Positions 62,773-64,000 of a DNA stretch of 64,000 nucleotides are shown here, piece after piece. Position numbers and translations under genes: made by a program. The stretch covers positions 57,943,660-58,007,659 of the forward strand of contig NC_051079.1 in assembly GCF_004664715.2 (NCBI RefSeq), given 5' to 3'. Source of the stretch: Peromyscus leucopus. Lineage: Eukaryota > Chordata > Mammalia > Rodentia > Cricetidae. The stretch's first letter is position 1, and each line of letters begins with the position of its first letter. A model generated the notes under the pieces. It did not search any database, was not told the origin of the DNA, and saw only the letters and a list, made by a program, of their open reading frames with translations.

Positions 62773-64000
62773 TACCACCAATCAAAAACATATTTACAAC
62801 CCTCCTCCCTTTTAGTTCCCATTGGGATTTGCTGCAGACTTCCTTCTTTGGAATGCTTATCTCCATCTCAAGGAGTAGGCAAAACTAATAATAAATATAG
62901 CAAGTGCAAGAGCGGTAACTGCATTATTCAGCAAAGAGTAATCTAGATAGATATCACTATAACTCATTACGTGAGTTTTGAGTGTGCACATGCAGGTCAT
63001 GATACCAGAAGAAGGATCTTGAAGGAGAGGAAGCAACCATGGGCTGGGTAGGATGGGTTTAGAAGACTTCTGTTTATTTTCCAAGAACATATCAAGGCAC
63101 AAGAGAATATTGTTTGAATATCCTTTAAAAAAAAAAAAACTGGGCCACATTGATCCTTCTCTATGCCATTCTGAGAGAGAAGAAAGGGCTGTGGTTCTTA
63201 AGTCTATTAACAAGTTGTACGCACTTCTGTTATCAGCCTTGCTAAACCCAACAGGAAATATTTTATTTACTAGTAGCCTGACTCTTCCCCCAAATATTTA
63301 ACAACCTAAAGGGCACAGGCACTGACCAATCATAAGTAGCTCATTGTACCACCTTAGCTTGCCAAGTTTATACTGAAGTGGTTGAGCATATGAAGTCTGG
63401 AGCAATTAGTGATAGTAGCCGGATGATTGTGGAGAGCTGACAAGGAAATGTTGAGCATGAAATGTCTACACTAACAAGATTCATTAATGCTCTCATTATG
63501 TAAATATATCTTATCTGCTGCTTATGTCTAAGAGGATGAGTGGCTGTCAGAGTGGATGTCATGTACCAGACAATGTTAAAAGTTATGAGGTCAAGAAGGG
63601 ACACAGACCTGTACCTCAACTATATTGCAATGCAATGATTCACTCTAGCTAATAAATGCACAAGGAAAAGTAAACATTTTAAAGTATGTTTTATAGTACC
63701 TTGATATCAAGACAGAAAAGGCACTTTACTGGCCCCAAAGCAAATCAGTAACATACATTGGATTTACCTGATTGTGGGGAAAGATCAATACATATCCCCA
63801 GTGCTTCCACACCCACCAATACTCCTTTGAGAAATGCCCTTGCTCTTATGAAAAACTAGCAAGCATTGGATGGGAATCAACTCATGAAATAAATGGAAGA
63901 AAATCAGAGCATCCTAGAACTTTTGAAGTAATATAAAAATAGTTTACTGATTTAGCTGTATTCCATATCCTTGCTAAGTCAGTTTCCTTATGTGTATGAA
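62773..64000. other. No recognised feature
   Basis: No supported gene or repeat family; could contain an untranslated first exon of the bicupin gene that cannot be recognised from sequence alone. Confidence 0.35.

Noticed and set aside
1..64000. tRNA, snRNA or rRNA genes
   Set aside because: No intact tRNA or U-RNA sequence was noticed; tRNA-like parts belong to B2/B3/B4/ID-type SINEs.

Overview
This window is nuclear DNA from a muroid rodent, most likely a cricetid (hamster, vole or deer-mouse type). It is dense in B1, B3/B2-like and B4-like SINEs, carries LINE-1 fragments with rodent-type 3' ends, a URR1-like DNA transposon, old MIR and MaLR-like remnants, and many (TG)n, (GATA)n and polypurine tracts. 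The B1 copies carry the variant tail with GCGCAAAGCTACACAGAG, which I associate with Cricetidae; the family-level placement is inference.

Layout: 1-46.9 kb holds no protein-coding gene that I can support. It is intergenic sequence filled with repeats, including two copies of one LTR family (about 2.35 and 19.2 kb), a 543-bp solo LTR with a 6-bp target-site duplication (40.2 kb), L1 pieces (4.2, 11.0-11.6, 16.7, 33.0, 37.0-37.6, 42.8-43.2 kb) and a local 125-bp duplication (35.0 and 36.8 kb). From 46.9 to 57.84 kb there is one apparently intact gene on the minus strand. From 57.84 to 64 kb there is no recognised coding sequence; this is upstream of the gene and includes an L1 3' UTR at 60.8-61.6 kb and a 40-bp tandem repeat at 62.7 kb.

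The gene is the main find. Nine coding exons, all with GT-AG introns and compatible phases, join into a 467-residue open frame of 1404 nt including the stop. The predicted protein is a single-pass type II membrane protein: a short cytoplasmic tail, one membrane segment at about residues 36-63, then two cupin domains outside the membrane. Both cupin domains keep the full three-His-one-Glu metal site and the Arg just before it, as in bacterial oxalate decarboxylase. The fold family is clear. The substrate is not: the catalytic lid of oxalate decarboxylase is not recognisable. I do not recall a characterised membrane-anchored bicupin in mammals, so this is the best candidate for an undescribed system in the window.
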